Shown here: positions 24,305-33,766 of the stretch, in pieces
Layout: each line of letters opens with the position of its first letter
Numbering within the stretch: the first letter of the stretch is position 1
Assembly (NCBI RefSeq): GCF_026239655.1
Contig: NZ_JAPIVO010000001.1
Location: forward strand, 558,001 to 622,000
Direction: 5' to 3'
DNA from: Pedobacter sp. MR2016-24
GTDB lineage: Bacteria > Bacteroidota > Bacteroidia > Sphingobacteriales > Sphingobacteriaceae
Length of the DNA stretch: 64,000 nucleotides
Position numbers and translations under genes: made by a program
The notes under the pieces: generated by a model
Told to the model about the DNA's origin: nothing
What the model saw: only the letters and a program-made list of their open reading frames with translations
Database searches by the model: none

Positions 24305-25216
24305 ATGAAAAAACACTTACTTTTTACCACGTTATTGTTGCTTGGCTTGTTAACAGCTGAGGCGCAGAAATTCGATAAACAGAGTCACAGAGGGGCAAGG
24401 GGACTCATGCCGGAAAATACGGTCCGTTCAATGCTGCGCGCACTGGACCTGGGTGCTACTACGATAGGGATGAATGTGGTCATCTCTAAAGATCATATGG
24501 TGGTGCTGTCTCATGAACCCTATTTCAATAATGAAATTAGTCTTACTCCGGCGGGGAAAGAGATTTCCCTGAAAGACGAGAAGAAGTTTAACATGTACCA
24601 GATGGATTATGCAGAAATCAAGAAGTTTGATGTAGGCAGCAAAGTACATAAACGTTTTCCTGGTCAGCAGAAATTTAAGGCTTACAAGCCTCTGTTAGCT
24701 GAAGTGATCGACTCTGTGGAGGCCTATGTAAAAGCGCATAAGCTGCCAAAGCCGGTTTATGCTATAGAAATCAAGACCATCCGTAAAGGTGATCTGGAGT
24801 TTCATCCCGAGCCTGCAGTTTTCTCACAGTTGGTCATGGATGTAATTGTAGCAAAAAAGATGACCAAAAGAGTACTGGTTCAGTCTTTCGATATCAGGTG
24901 TCTGCAATATGTGCACGAGAAATACCCAAAGATAAAAACCGGTCTGATGATAGATGAAAAGGAAGATTTTGCCAATAATATCAGTGACCTGGGTTTTAAT
25001 CCGACGGTATATAGTCCTTACGCCGTATTGGTAGGCAAGGGGCTGGTCGACCGTTGTCATGCTGCTGGTATTAAAATCATACCATGGACAGTAAACAGCA
25101 GGGAAGATATGGATTACATGGTTGACTTAGGGGTAGATGGGATCATTACTGATTTCCCTAATCTGTTTAATCACCTGACCATACCTGGAAGTAAGATTAA
25201 AACAGGTTCTGAATAA
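24305..25216 (+). CDS. Glycerophosphodiester phosphodiesterase-like protein with altered metal site
   Basis: 303 residues, signal peptide (to AEAQ), periplasmic TIM-barrel of the GDPD family, which cleaves glycerophosphodiesters to glycerol-3-phosphate and an alcohol. Seen: H28-R29-GARGL.PENT and the second catalytic His70 (SHEP), plus a full-length barrel ending IPWTVNSREDM. The metal-binding Glu-x-Asp after the second strand, usually LExD, reads I-G55-M-N57 here: both acidic ligands are replaced, each by one base change. Activity is therefore doubtful. The 3' end overlaps the convergent moxR gene by 20 bp. Confidence 0.85.
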   Translation: MKKHLLFTTLLLLGLLTAEAQKFDKQSHRGARGLMPENTVRSMLRALDLGATTIGMNVVISKDHMVVLSHEPYFNNEISLTPAGKEISLKDEKKFNMYQMDYAEIKKFDVGSKVHKRFPGQQKFKAYKPLLAEVIDSVEAYVKAHKLPKPVYAIEIKTIRKGDLEFHPEPAVFSQLVMDVIVAKKMTKRVLVQSFDIRCLQYVHEKYPKIKTGLMIDEKEDFANNISDLGFNPTVYSPYAVLVGKGLVDRCHAAGIKIIPWTVNSREDMDYMVDLGVDGIITDFPNLFNHLTIPGSKIKTGSE

Positions 25217-26159
25217 TCTTTTCTACAGAAAGACCTTCTGCTTCTGCACGGTAATTACGTACAATCCTGTGGCGGAGGATAGCTTCTGCTACAGCTTGTA
25301 CATCTTCTATATCAGGTGCATATTTGCCAGAAATAGCCGCATGGCATTTAGCTCCTAAAACAAGAAATTGTGAGGCTCTTGGTCCTGCGCCCCAGTTTAC
25401 ATACTGGTTAATTTCCTGCGTTGCCAATGCGGTTCCCGGACGCGTTTTGCCAGTTAACTTTACCGCGTATTCCAATACATTATCTGTTACCGGTATGTTT
25501 TTGATTAATTTCTGGAAATACTGAATCTGCTCTGCATTGATAATCTTCCTCAAGGTGACCTCGGTATTGCTTGTCGTATTTTTAACGATAGTCAGCTCCT
25601 CAGCAAAACTTGGGTATGTTAGCGACACATTGAACATGAAACGATCAAGCTGCGCTTCAGGCAGGGGATAAGTACCTTCCTGCTCAATAGGATTCTGCGT
25701 AGCCAGTACAAAGAAAGGATTGGGTAAGATATGTTTGTGACCAGCTGCGGTAACAGATTTTTCCTGCATTGCTTCCAGTAAGGCCGCCTGGGTTTTTGGT
25801 GGCGTCCTGTTGATTTCGTCTGCCAGCACAATATTAGAAAAGACAGGACCTTTAATAAATTTAAAATTCCTGTCTTCTCCCAGAATTTCTGCACCGATAA
25901 TATCTCCCGGCATCAGGTCTGGTGTGAACTGTATCCTGTTAAAATTCAGATCCAGTACGTTGGCTACTGTTTGCACCAGTAATGTTTTTGCTAAGCCTGG
26001 TACACCTACCAGTAAACAATGGCCATTGCTGAAAATAGAGATCAGTACTGATTTAACTACTTCATCCTGCCCGATAACGACTTTTCCAATTTCACTTTTG
26101 ATATCCTGATAAGTTTTGTGGAGGGCATCAACTGCCGCTATGTCGTTATGGTATGGCAT
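25197..26159 (-). CDS. MoxR family AAA+ ATPase
   Basis: 320 residues, AAA_3 type. Walker A GVPGLAKT (52-59), Walker B VLADEINR, sensor and arginine-finger region EQEGTYPLPEAQLDRF, and a C-terminal lid. MoxR ATPases are chaperones that insert metals or mature complexes, often with VWA proteins; no VWA gene is in view. It starts 1 bp after the surA stop codon, so the two are co-translated. Its 3' end overlaps the GDPD gene on the other strand. Confidence 0.92.
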   Translation of the reverse strand: MPYHNDIAAVDALHKTYQDIKSEIGKVVIGQDEVVKSVLISIFSNGHCLLVGVPGLAKTLLVQTVANVLDLNFNRIQFTPDLMPGDIIGAEILGEDRNFKFIKGPVFSNIVLADEINRTPPKTQAALLEAMQEKSVTAAGHKHILPNPFFVLATQNPIEQEGTYPLPEAQLDRFMFNVSLTYPSFAEELTIVKNTTSNTEVTLRKIINAEQIQYFQKLIKNIPVTDNVLEYAVKLTGKTRPGTALATQEINQYVNWGAGPRASQFLVLGAKCHAAISGKYAPDIEDVQAVAEAILRHRIVRNYRAEAEGLSVEKIIQNLF

Positions 26160-26160
26160 A

Positions 26161-27528
26161 TTATTTTGTTTCTGTAGTAGCGGGCTTAGTCCATATTTTT
26201 AGTTCGTCGCACTCATTGTACTCGTCGTCGATTCTAATATAAGTGTTTTTTCTTCTTTTTTCGAACCATTCACTCATTACGCGATCTTGTTTCTGTTGTT
26301 GTGCCTTCTCCTTAAACTTGGTATAATCCTGTTCCAGGTTACCTTTATGCGGGGCGATTTTATTTTTTAATAAGATGACTTTATAACCTTCTTTACCGTC
26401 AGCTCCTGTAAATGCAACAGGTTTTGATATTTCACCCACTTTCATTGTATCTACTACTACGAATACTTTAGGATCCAGTTTATCAGAAGGAATGAAGGTA
26501 GTTCTTGCCGTAACGTTGTCTGCAAATAATACCATACCACCGTTGTATTTTGACTCTTTATCAGCTGAGAACATAGATGCCGCAGTAGAGAAAGTGATTT
26601 TTTTATTGTTGATATTATTATAGATACTGTCTGCATGGAGTTTCAGACGATCCATGCTTTGCGGTGTATTCTGCGGACGGATCAGGATGTGGCGTGCATG
26701 TACCTGTTCACCTCTGCGCTCAACAACCTGAAGTACGTGGTAACCAAATTCGGTTTCAAATACCGGAGAAAGCTCTCCCGGCTTCAATTTAAATGCAAAA
26801 GCAGTAAATTCTTTAGCCATCATGGTACGGTCGAAAAAGCCCAGGTCGCCACCCTCCGGTGCAGATCCCGGATCTTCCGAATATGTTTTTGCCAGGAAAG
26901 CAAAATCTTCACCGCTTTTCACCCGTAACCTGATCGCATCAAGCTTGTCATAAAAACGTTGTTTCTCTGCTTTGGTCAGCTCAGGATGGAGTACAATCTC
27001 ACCTACTTCAAATTCAGTAGGAATATCCGGTAAGCTGTCTTTTTTATAAGAATCATAATATTTTTGTACTTCTGAAGGCGTAATGCTTACTTTTTCCGTG
27101 ATCGTCCCCTGCATTTTATTTGCCTGAAGCTGATCTTTTACATCCGGTCTCAACTCGTCTTTGTACTGTAATACTGAACGGTTCAGGAATTCTTCCAGTT
27201 TGTCCTGTCCGCCTGCACGCTGAATCTGGTAACGCATTCTGCGGTCCAGTTCATCATCTACCTGCTTATCATCAACCATCACAGAGTCAATCTCCGCCTG
27301 TTGCTTTAAAAGATGCTGAACAAGCATTTGCTGTAGAATATAACACTTCATCTTCTCATTTACCGGGTTTCCTGAGTTCAGGTACATTACATATTGCTGG
27401 TTTAATTCGGACAATAAGATGACCTCGTTTCCAAGCACTGCAATCACTTTATCTACGCTTTGCTTTTGGGCATGTACATTTAAAAACAAGAAGAGCAATC
27501 CGCTTGCCATCAATAAAACTTTCTTCAT
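26161..27528 (-). CDS. surA: Peptidylprolyl isomerase / periplasmic chaperone SurA
   Basis: 455 residues. Signal peptide (to VHAQ), SurA N-domain (about 22-150, starting DKVIAVLGNEVILLSEL), first parvulin domain (about 175-270, with GGDLGFFDRTMM and GYHVLQVVERR) and second parvulin-like domain (about 275-385, HARHILIRP). It escorts outer-membrane proteins through the periplasm. Downstream in the same operon is moxR; upstream, after 63 bp, a gene for a shorter SurA-like protein. The N-terminal chaperone part and both rotamase segments look complete. Confidence 0.92.
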   Translation of the reverse strand: MKKVLLMASGLLFLFLNVHAQKQSVDKVIAVLGNEVILLSELNQQYVMYLNSGNPVNEKMKCYILQQMLVQHLLKQQAEIDSVMVDDKQVDDELDRRMRYQIQRAGGQDKLEEFLNRSVLQYKDELRPDVKDQLQANKMQGTITEKVSITPSEVQKYYDSYKKDSLPDIPTEFEVGEIVLHPELTKAEKQRFYDKLDAIRLRVKSGEDFAFLAKTYSEDPGSAPEGGDLGFFDRTMMAKEFTAFAFKLKPGELSPVFETEFGYHVLQVVERRGEQVHARHILIRPQNTPQSMDRLKLHADSIYNNINNKKITFSTAASMFSADKESKYNGGMVLFADNVTARTTFIPSDKLDPKVFVVVDTMKVGEISKPVAFTGADGKEGYKVILLKNKIAPHKGNLEQDYTKFKEKAQQQKQDRVMSEWFEKRRKNTYIRIDDEYNECDELKIWTKPATTETK

Positions 27529-27591
27529 TATACTTTCTTCAATTATATTTTATTTGCAAATTTACTATTATTCAGCGATTTGTAAGCTGTA

Positions 27592-28179
27592 TTATCTAAT
27601 CAGTCTCTGCAAGGCAGTCTGATCAATGGTTACTTTGTATTTATTTCTCAGTGCAGTTACCCAGTTGCATTCCAATTGCTGCTGAAAATCGGCTGCCACA
27701 TCGCTTTTTACTTCGTCATAAGGCTTTGAATCATATACCGTAACATTTGATGTGTAATAGTTGTGGATGTCGCTTTCACTGTCTGCCATGATGTCCCATA
27801 TCTTACGCTCTGAAATATTAAAAAGCAACAGGGCCTCTTTATATTCATTGATCACCAGAGAATGATCTCTTTGCTGAAGATCAGCAGGTAACGACGCTAC
27901 AAAAGCAGCTTCATAATTCTTTACTTCCGCCAGATAGGTGCTGTCCTTGTCCAGCTGCAAATTGCATGCGTCCAGCACTTTAAGTTTGAAGTCTACATAA
28001 ATATTTAAAAAAGAGATCAGCTGTGTCAATGTTGTTTTACCAGAACCGGGACGGTGTTTTTGATATACCCACATGAATTCCTTCAGCTCAACAGGTTTGC
28101 CGTTTATAACCGCAACGCTTTGTGCAGCAGCGGCAGCATAGAAAAAACAGAGGATAACAATGCAGCAGGTTTTTCTCAC
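27592..28179 (-). CDS. SurA/PpiD-like periplasmic chaperone lacking the rotamase domain
   Basis: 195 residues from a GTG start; signal peptide MRKTCCIVILCFFYAAAAAQ. The region VAVINGKPVELKEFMWVYQ, then LNIYVDFKLKVLDACNLQLD, is like the N-terminal chaperone domain of Bacteroidota parvulins (NGK...EF..VY, YVDFKLKV.A). The C-terminus (WVTALRNKYKVTIDQ) matches their last helix. Between them the ~100-residue parvulin domain is missing. It probably acts as a chaperone without isomerase activity, or is a decayed paralogue. Same strand as surA and moxR, likely one operon. Confidence 0.65.
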   Translation of the reverse strand: MRKTCCIVILCFFYAAAAAQSVAVINGKPVELKEFMWVYQKHRPGSGKTTLTQLISFLNIYVDFKLKVLDACNLQLDKDSTYLAEVKNYEAAFVASLPADLQQRDHSLVINEYKEALLLFNISERKIWDIMADSESDIHNYYTSNVTVYDSKPYDEVKSDVAADFQQQLECNWVTALRNKYKVTIDQTALQRLIR

Positions 28180-28289
28180 AAAAGCTTAACTAGGGTATTT
28201 TTAAGGTATAAAAGTAACAAATAAAGGCACTATAATAAGATATTTAACTAATTTTAACACAAAAATGATGACCTGTAAAACGAAGAGGA

Positions 28290-28865
28290 ATGGGCGAACA
28301 ACTGACTGATAATGCAGCAGCACTGCGGATGTTTTTTACAGAAGATATTTACCTGGTAGGCACTGAGCCCCTTAGCCTGCCTGTACAAACTGTTCCGGCA
28401 ACAAATCCGGAACCCGCCCGGGCGCCGGAAGTCGCAGTAATACCCGCAGGCTTAAGTCCGGCACCTGTAATAGTGAAGACTGAGTTTAAGTATCTGGGTA
28501 AAAACCAGAAGAATGTGCTGATTATCGTAAATGATCAACAGAACGAAGTGAGCAGCGACAGGGGGAAGGAATTACTTCGAAATATTGTTAAAGCGATACA
28601 GCTCTCGGCCAGTGATTTTGCACTGGTAAATTATTCCGCTTATAAAGGGGCACAGTTTACAGAAATGACTACCTTTTTCTCGAGTAAACTCGTGATGATC
28701 TTCGGCGTTCAGCCATCATTACTGGGGCTTGGTGATCAGCCAAAAAATATCATTTTTATGGAAGCTGCCACACAGGTTGTTTATGCTGATAATCTTGATC
28801 TTCTTGCTGAAGATCAGCTGGGAAAGAAAACACTTTGGGGAAGTATAAAAAAGCTATCAATATGA
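28290..28865 (+). CDS. Conserved hypothetical, possibly DNA polymerase III psi (HolD)-like
   Basis: 191 residues, soluble. A short N-terminal segment ([10 protein letters not shown]) is followed by a Pro/Ala-rich linker (about 30-65) and an alpha/beta domain. Landmarks resemble HolD, the psi subunit: a hydrophobic strand KNVLIIVND, a helix [21 protein letters not shown], and a C-terminal [11 protein letters not shown] near the end. This likeness is my inference from pattern only; the family is otherwise unknown to me. Its TGA overlaps the ATG of rdgB (ATGA), so the two are translationally coupled. Confidence 0.45.
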   Translation: MGEQLTDNAAALRMFFTEDIYLVGTEPLSLPVQTVPATNPEPARAPEVAVIPAGLSPAPVIVKTEFKYLGKNQKNVLIIVNDQQNEVSSDRGKELLRNIVKAIQLSASDFALVNYSAYKGAQFTEMTTFFSSKLVMIFGVQPSLLGLGDQPKNIIFMEAATQVVYADNLDLLAEDQLGKKTLWGSIKKLSI

Positions 28866-29446
28866 GCAGACAATTAGTATTTGCTACACATAATCAATAT
28901 AAAACTGAAGAAGTACGTCAGCTGCTTGGTGATCAGTATGAAGTATTAAACCTGAATGATATCGGCTGCGATACGGACATTCCTGAGACGGCTGATACCT
29001 TTGCCGGCAATGCCGAGTTAAAGAGCAGTTTTGTGGTTGATAATTATCAGATCGACTGCTTTGCGGACGACAGTGGGCTGGAAGTGGAATCGCTGAATAA
29101 TGAACCTGGCATTTATTCCGCCAGATATGCGGGAGAAAGGGGAGATGCTGCTAATATGGCCTTTCTGCTTGAAAAGCTGCAGGGTGTAGTCAACAGGAAG
29201 GCGCAATTCCGTACGGTAATCTCGCTGATCCGGAATAAAGAGAAGTTTCTTTTTGAAGGAATTATCCAGGGTACAATCAGGGAAATGCCTACCGGTACCA
29301 ATGGCTTTGGCTACGATCCGGTTTTTCAGCCAGACGGATATAAGCAGACTTTTGCTGAAATGGATATGGAGCAAAAGAACCAGATCAGTCACCGTGCACT
29401 TGCGATGCGCAAACTTATCGCTTTTTTAAAAGAACAGGCTGTTTAG
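28862..29446 (+). CDS. rdgB: Non-canonical purine NTP pyrophosphatase (RdgB/HAM1)
   Basis: 194 residues from ATG 28862 (the frame opens at 28835). Hydrolyses dITP, ITP and XTP to monophosphates, keeping them out of DNA and RNA. Seen: N-terminal [14 protein letters not shown] (nucleotide binding), [14 protein letters not shown], catalytic [23 protein letters not shown], and the specificity segment [11 protein letters not shown] with SHRALA near the end. Start overlaps the upstream hypothetical gene by 4 bp; the 3' end overlaps the convergent ostA gene by 32 bp. Confidence 0.95.
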   Translation: MSRQLVFATHNQYKTEEVRQLLGDQYEVLNLNDIGCDTDIPETADTFAGNAELKSSFVVDNYQIDCFADDSGLEVESLNNEPGIYSARYAGERGDAANMAFLLEKLQGVVNRKAQFRTVISLIRNKEKFLFEGIIQGTIREMPTGTNGFGYDPVFQPDGYKQTFAEMDMEQKNQISHRALAMRKLIAFLKEQAV

Positions 29447-31784
29447 ATAAAGAATCAGCTTTCTTCAGCAATCCTGGAACTACTTTCATTGCTGTGTCGG
29501 CAAGCTGAGCAGGCGTTTTAGCCGGTATGGAGAGGCTATCAGTTACGCTTTTTAGCTGTTTAACAACGCCACTTACCGTTTTACTGTCTTTTTTAACTGC
29601 AGTTTTGGTAGCAGTTGATTTCTTTGCGGGTGCTTTTGTTACCGTTTTTTTGGGTTTTGCTTTAGGATTGGTAATATCTTTTTTGGAACGTGGTCTTAAC
29701 TCTGGCTTCCAGATAAATCCGGTCAGGATTACATCCTCTTTAATTTCCGCGACCGGCGTAGTAGCGCCTTCTACATCTTTTATCGGCACAACATCAGAGA
29801 TTTCACTGTTTCTGAAAATGATTTTTATCCTGCTGCTGATGGTTTGGTTCATCTTATCGTAGGCTTTACCATCGTCTGTTTTAGTGAAATATACACTTTC
29901 TGCATTCCCGTCAACATACATGCTGCTCAATTTACCCTCCTTGAAAAAGCCGGTAATCAATTTTCCTTTAATCTGGTTGAACTTGGCTGAATCGGCCTCC
30001 ACATTTACAGAAAATGCATTCTGAATCACCTGCAGGGAGTTTATTTTTTTATTCCTCAGCTGCAGATAAATTGTATCCCCTGTTTGCTGTGAACCCTGTG
30101 CCCAGAGTATGGGATTTTTATACCATCTCAAGGTCGAATCAGCACTAGTGTAAAAAAGGGAATCTGCCTTTGCCTGCATGTTCGACTTAAACACGTTCAC
30201 CTGGTGGTAAGCTTTGATTGTCCTTGTCAGCACCGTATCCATAGGATTAAAAGGTAAACTGTCTTTTGCACTGAGTTTTTTCGCTCCTTTAACCGCTGTC
30301 TGTACAGCAGACTTAGTTTTTGGATCTGCAGTTTTTGCATTTGCTTTTCCTTTCAGGCTATCTGTTTTTACTTTTATGCTGTCTGTTTTGCTCCCCCCTG
30401 GTTTGACTGAATCTTTTTTAAGGACGATGACTGGTTTTTTGAGGACAGAATCAATTTTGCCTGAAGACAATTTTGGAAGACTATCTGTTAACGCACTATC
30501 TTTTTTCAGGCTATCCCTTGTTCCCGGCAAGGCAGTCTTACCGGCATCTTTTAATTTCTTTTTATCGTCAGGCACCTGCTTTCCTTTATTTCCGGCTGGC
30601 GCTTGTCCGGGTTTCTTAGCAGCCGGAGTACCAGGTTTTGTAGCTGCACTTTTCCCTTTTTCGCCTGCTTTTCCTTCTCTTACTTCTTCGCCCAGCTCAT
30701 TGTCCTTTTTAATCACAGGGCCTTTGATCAGTTTTAATGTTTTCTGCAATACCATCTGTGTTTCCAGCGTATCTGCACCGAGCCACAAGCTGTCCGGTTT
30801 TTTAACGTCCTTTACCATAATGGAATCATTGGTACCCATTCCGGCATAAGCATTTTTCGTCACCACCGTGCGCTGGTCTTTTTTATAATAATAACCCAGC
30901 TGACCATGCATCAGCATTTTATCTACGGTATCCTTAAAAACGATATTTTTAACCGCTTTACCATAACCCGCAATCCCGTCATAATACAGACTATCACCTT
31001 TTAATGATCTGCTGCCTGAAGTATATAAATTGTTCTTTCCGAAGTAAGCATAGGTAGTTTTTGTATTGTAGGCACCGTTCTCTGTATACAGATTTCCATC
31101 TTTCTCCTTGATATTGGTCGGCCCATAAAAGTATGCCCAGTTGGTTAGTGTATTGTAACGCAGTGTGTCTGATTTTATCGTGCTCTGTTCAGTTACCACC
31201 AATACATTATACCTGAAATAAGCGTCCCTGGAATTCGCAAAATAATATCCGTTTTTACTGGTTATCGTAGCGTCTTTATTCACGATTTTACCCCCATTTA
31301 CGTAAGTACCTACTTTTGGGCCCATATCGTAGTCCAGTATATTTGTCGTTAGTACCGAAGTCCGGTCCAGTAAGCGTACATTGCTGGATAAATGGGCAAT
31401 TTTTGCATTACCATCGTAGGTGAGCCTGTCAGAATATATGTTTACCGTATCAGCCTGATTAATGTGTACATTCTCATAGGCCTCGAAATAGTTCTTTTTT
31501 GTATAAAAAACGGCACTGTCACAAGTCAGAATAGCATTGTCCTGACGAAACACTGGTTTTCTCAGGTAAGTGATATCGCTTTTAGTGATGATTTTGCTTC
31601 TTTCAGAACTCTGAAGGATGATTTTCGTTTTTTCCTGTGCCAGTACTGCTGATGGGAGAATGACAAACAGCAGGTAAACTGTCAATGCTTTTTTGAAAAA
31701 AGAAGGTATGGATACGACCTGCGCTTTATCACTCCTGGTTTTTAAAACCGAATATAGCCAATTGAAAACGTGTAATTTTTGCAC
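29415..31784 (-). CDS. OstA/LptA-like organic solvent tolerance protein
   Basis: 789 residues starting at GTG 31784. A signal peptide lies inside an extended N-terminus (hydrophobic 33-49, cleavage after VLAQ). Residues about 50-350 form the OstA-like beta-jellyroll repeats ([39 protein letters not shown]) of periplasmic LPS-transport proteins. Residues about 365-500 are a low-complexity Lys/Pro/Ala/Asp/Ser insertion, followed by more OstA-like strands and a Lys/Thr/Ala-rich C-terminus. It probably bridges lipopolysaccharide across the periplasm. No ATG is available before the signal peptide, and the -7 box sits 4 nt from the GTG. Confidence 0.82.
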   Translation of the reverse strand: MQKLHVFNWLYSVLKTRSDKAQVVSIPSFFKKALTVYLLFVILPSAVLAQEKTKIILQSSERSKIITKSDITYLRKPVFRQDNAILTCDSAVFYTKKNYFEAYENVHINQADTVNIYSDRLTYDGNAKIAHLSSNVRLLDRTSVLTTNILDYDMGPKVGTYVNGGKIVNKDATITSKNGYYFANSRDAYFRYNVLVVTEQSTIKSDTLRYNTLTNWAYFYGPTNIKEKDGNLYTENGAYNTKTTYAYFGKNNLYTSGSRSLKGDSLYYDGIAGYGKAVKNIVFKDTVDKMLMHGQLGYYYKKDQRTVVTKNAYAGMGTNDSIMVKDVKKPDSLWLGADTLETQMVLQKTLKLIKGPVIKKDNELGEEVREGKAGEKGKSAATKPGTPAAKKPGQAPAGNKGKQVPDDKKKLKDAGKTALPGTRDSLKKDSALTDSLPKLSSGKIDSVLKKPVIVLKKDSVKPGGSKTDSIKVKTDSLKGKANAKTADPKTKSAVQTAVKGAKKLSAKDSLPFNPMDTVLTRTIKAYHQVNVFKSNMQAKADSLFYTSADSTLRWYKNPILWAQGSQQTGDTIYLQLRNKKINSLQVIQNAFSVNVEADSAKFNQIKGKLITGFFKEGKLSSMYVDGNAESVYFTKTDDGKAYDKMNQTISSRIKIIFRNSEISDVVPIKDVEGATTPVAEIKEDVILTGFIWKPELRPRSKKDITNPKAKPKKTVTKAPAKKSTATKTAVKKDSKTVSGVVKQLKSVTDSLSIPAKTPAQLADTAMKVVPGLLKKADSLSKQPVLLKKR

Positions 31785-31788
31785 TTTA

Positions 31789-31796
31789 CAAAGGTA
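31789..31796 (-). promoter_or_regulatory. -7 box of the ostA promoter
   Basis: TACCTTTG on the minus strand, exact TAnnTTTG match, ending 4 nt before the GTG start codon of ostA. Implies a leaderless or nearly leaderless mRNA. Confidence 0.6.
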
Positions 31797-31800
31797 GTTT

Positions 31801-31831
31801 TTTGCTTACCATTTTAAATTAAATATTTTTG
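31801..31831 (+). promoter_or_regulatory. tilS promoter (-33 and -7)
   Basis: TTTG (31801-31804), 19 nt spacer, TATTTTTG (31824-31831): both elements match the Bacteroidota consensus at the expected spacing. The ATG of tilS begins 4 nt after the box, so the transcript would start at or next to the start codon. Confidence 0.75.
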
Positions 31832-31835
31832 ACCC

Positions 31836-33179
31836 ATGTTACCCTTACAAAGCTTCAAAGAATATATAGATCATCATTCCTTAGTTCATAAGGGCGACAG
31901 AATATTGCTGGCTGTAAGCGGAGGCAGGGATTCCGTTCTGATGGCACATCTTTTTAAACAAGCTGGTTATCAATTTGGCATTGCGCACTGTAATTTCAGA
32001 CTAAGGGCAGAGGAATCACAAAGAGATGAACAATTTGTAATCTCCTTAGCTGCAGCGCTCGAGGTTCCATGTTACGTAACGCATTTTGATACAAAAGCGT
32101 ATGCTGCTGCCCAAAAAATATCTACCCAGATGGCTGCGCGGGATTTGCGTTACCGCTGGTTCGAAAGGATCAGGCAAGAGGAGGGCTATGTTAAAATCGG
32201 CATTGCGCATCACCAGGGAGATGTGATAGAAACGGTGCTGCTGAATCTGACAAGGGGGACGGGGATAGCTGGTCTGCATGGTATCCAGCCGCAAAAGGAA
32301 TGGCTGATCAGGCCGCTCCTGTTTTTATCCGCACAGGATATTCATCAATTGATCGTCTCCAATGCTATAGATTATGTGGAAGACAGTTCTAATTCCAGTA
32401 CTGCTTATGCCAGGAATAAAATAAGACTGGCTGTAGTGCCGGTGCTGAGGGAACTCAACCCTAATCTTGAACAAACCTTTGAACACAATATCCGGCGCTT
32501 TGCAGAGACGGAGATGGTACTTCAGCAGGCTGTAGTTCAGCTCAGAGCAGATATCTGTGAGCTGAAAAGTGATGGTATTTATTTATCATTGGAAAAGATC
32601 AAAGTTTTGCATCCGCAAAGGTTGCTGCTTTTTGAAATTTTAAGGGAATATTTTTTTACGGAAAATGTAGTGGACGAAATCCTTCATTCGTTAAACAAAC
32701 AGAGTGGTACCTCTTTTTACAGTCCGGGCTACCGGCTTACGGTCGACAGGGAATTTTTGATCCTAACGGAAAAAGAGGATTCCGCAACCAGGTCAAATAT
32801 CATGATTCATCCTGCCGATACCTTTGTCGAATTTGATCATCAACAGCTCTGCATCAGCTTTAGCGACACAGTTTTCTTTGAAAATGACAATTGCAAGGCC
32901 TTTATTGATGCAGATCTGCTTATATTTCCATTAGTGCTGAGATCCTGGCAGGATGGCGATCGTTTCATGCCATTGGGTATGAGCAATTACAAAAAGCTGA
33001 GTGATTTTTTTGTGGATCAGAAGATTCCCCTGCCAAACAAAGAAGCTATTCCTATTTTAATTAATGGAAATGGCGATATCGTGTGGATAGCAGGGTTGCG
33101 ACAGGACAATCGCTATAAAGTAACGGCGACAACAAAAAAAGTCGCTATATTCGAACAGAAATTTATAATAGATGAGTAA
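31836..33179 (+). CDS. tilS: tRNA(Ile)-lysidine synthase
   Basis: 447 residues. TilS attaches lysine to C34 of the CAT-anticodon tRNA-Ile, changing its reading from AUG to AUA. Seen: the PP-loop SGGRDS (28-33), HCNFRLRAEESQRDE, the YRWFERI segment with HHQGDVIETVLLNL, RPLL, and the C-terminal TilS domain with RDLQDGDRF-like SWQDGDRFMPLGM and KKLSDFFVDQKIP. Complete. The last codons overlap the next small membrane-protein gene by 8 bp. Confidence 0.96.
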   Translation: MLPLQSFKEYIDHHSLVHKGDRILLAVSGGRDSVLMAHLFKQAGYQFGIAHCNFRLRAEESQRDEQFVISLAAALEVPCYVTHFDTKAYAAAQKISTQMAARDLRYRWFERIRQEEGYVKIGIAHHQGDVIETVLLNLTRGTGIAGLHGIQPQKEWLIRPLLFLSAQDIHQLIVSNAIDYVEDSSNSSTAYARNKIRLAVVPVLRELNPNLEQTFEHNIRRFAETEMVLQQAVVQLRADICELKSDGIYLSLEKIKVLHPQRLLLFEILREYFFTENVVDEILHSLNKQSGTSFYSPGYRLTVDREFLILTEKEDSATRSNIMIHPADTFVEFDHQQLCISFSDTVFFENDNCKAFIDADLLIFPLVLRSWQDGDRFMPLGMSNYKKLSDFFVDQKIPLPNKEAIPILINGNGDIVWIAGLRQDNRYKVTATTKKVAIFEQKFIIDE

Positions 33180-33660
33180 CAGGTACGCATTTCTGGAGAA
33201 ACAATATATTGGTCGTGATTATATCAGGATTTGTATCAGACTATTGATGGCTGCCTTCTGTTTTGGTGCTTATGTCTATGAAAGAGACCGGGATAGAACA
33301 CAGGATTTATTTCTGGTAGTAGGCTTTGGAATTATTGGTATCTCTATTCTGCTCTTGTTCTTAATTCAGTATAAAACTATCATCAATAATAAAAGTTTGA
33401 TTATCGATGGATTATGGACGGCAAAAAAGGTGAAAATTGATTTAAACAGCATTGTCAGTGTTAGAAAAGATACTTACAGCAATTATTTGTTTAATAATCC
33501 TGTTTATAACCTGCATCGCAAAGGCAGTATCCGTTTTTACTCATCTGGCAAAGACGCAGTCGTGTTAACAGACAGGGATGGTCTGGAGTATTATATTGGT
33601 ACTCAGCGCCCCAACGAGATGTATCTTGTGATTCAGGATGAGATGAAGACTAAATTGTAA
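33172..33660 (+). CDS. Small membrane protein with PH-like domain, unknown
   Basis: 162 residues. Two hydrophobic helices near the N-terminus (about 22-37 and 47-65) followed by a soluble region of about 95 residues with short strands (KSLIIDGLWTAKKVKIDL, GSIRFYSS, AVVLTDRDGLEYYIG) that looks like a bacterial PH-type domain. No catalytic motif. It begins inside the end of tilS, so expression is coupled. Function unknown; a membrane-anchored sensor or scaffold would fit. Confidence 0.7.
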   Translation: MSNRYAFLEKQYIGRDYIRICIRLLMAAFCFGAYVYERDRDRTQDLFLVVGFGIIGISILLLFLIQYKTIINNKSLIIDGLWTAKKVKIDLNSIVSVRKDTYSNYLFNNPVYNLHRKGSIRFYSSGKDAVVLTDRDGLEYYIGTQRPNEMYLVIQDEMKTKL

Positions 33661-33766
33661 GGGACAGGCGAAATAATTGCAATTGTTTAACACAAAGCTC
33701 ATTTATAGTACTGTAATTTGCAATTGTAAAGCAGTTTATTAAAAACTGTATTTGAAATCTATATTG

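Noticed and set aside
30214..30849. 211-codon plus-strand ORF inside ostA
   Set aside because: Antisense of the Lys/Ser/Asp-rich low-complexity region, giving Phe/Leu/Ser-rich nonsense; no start signals.
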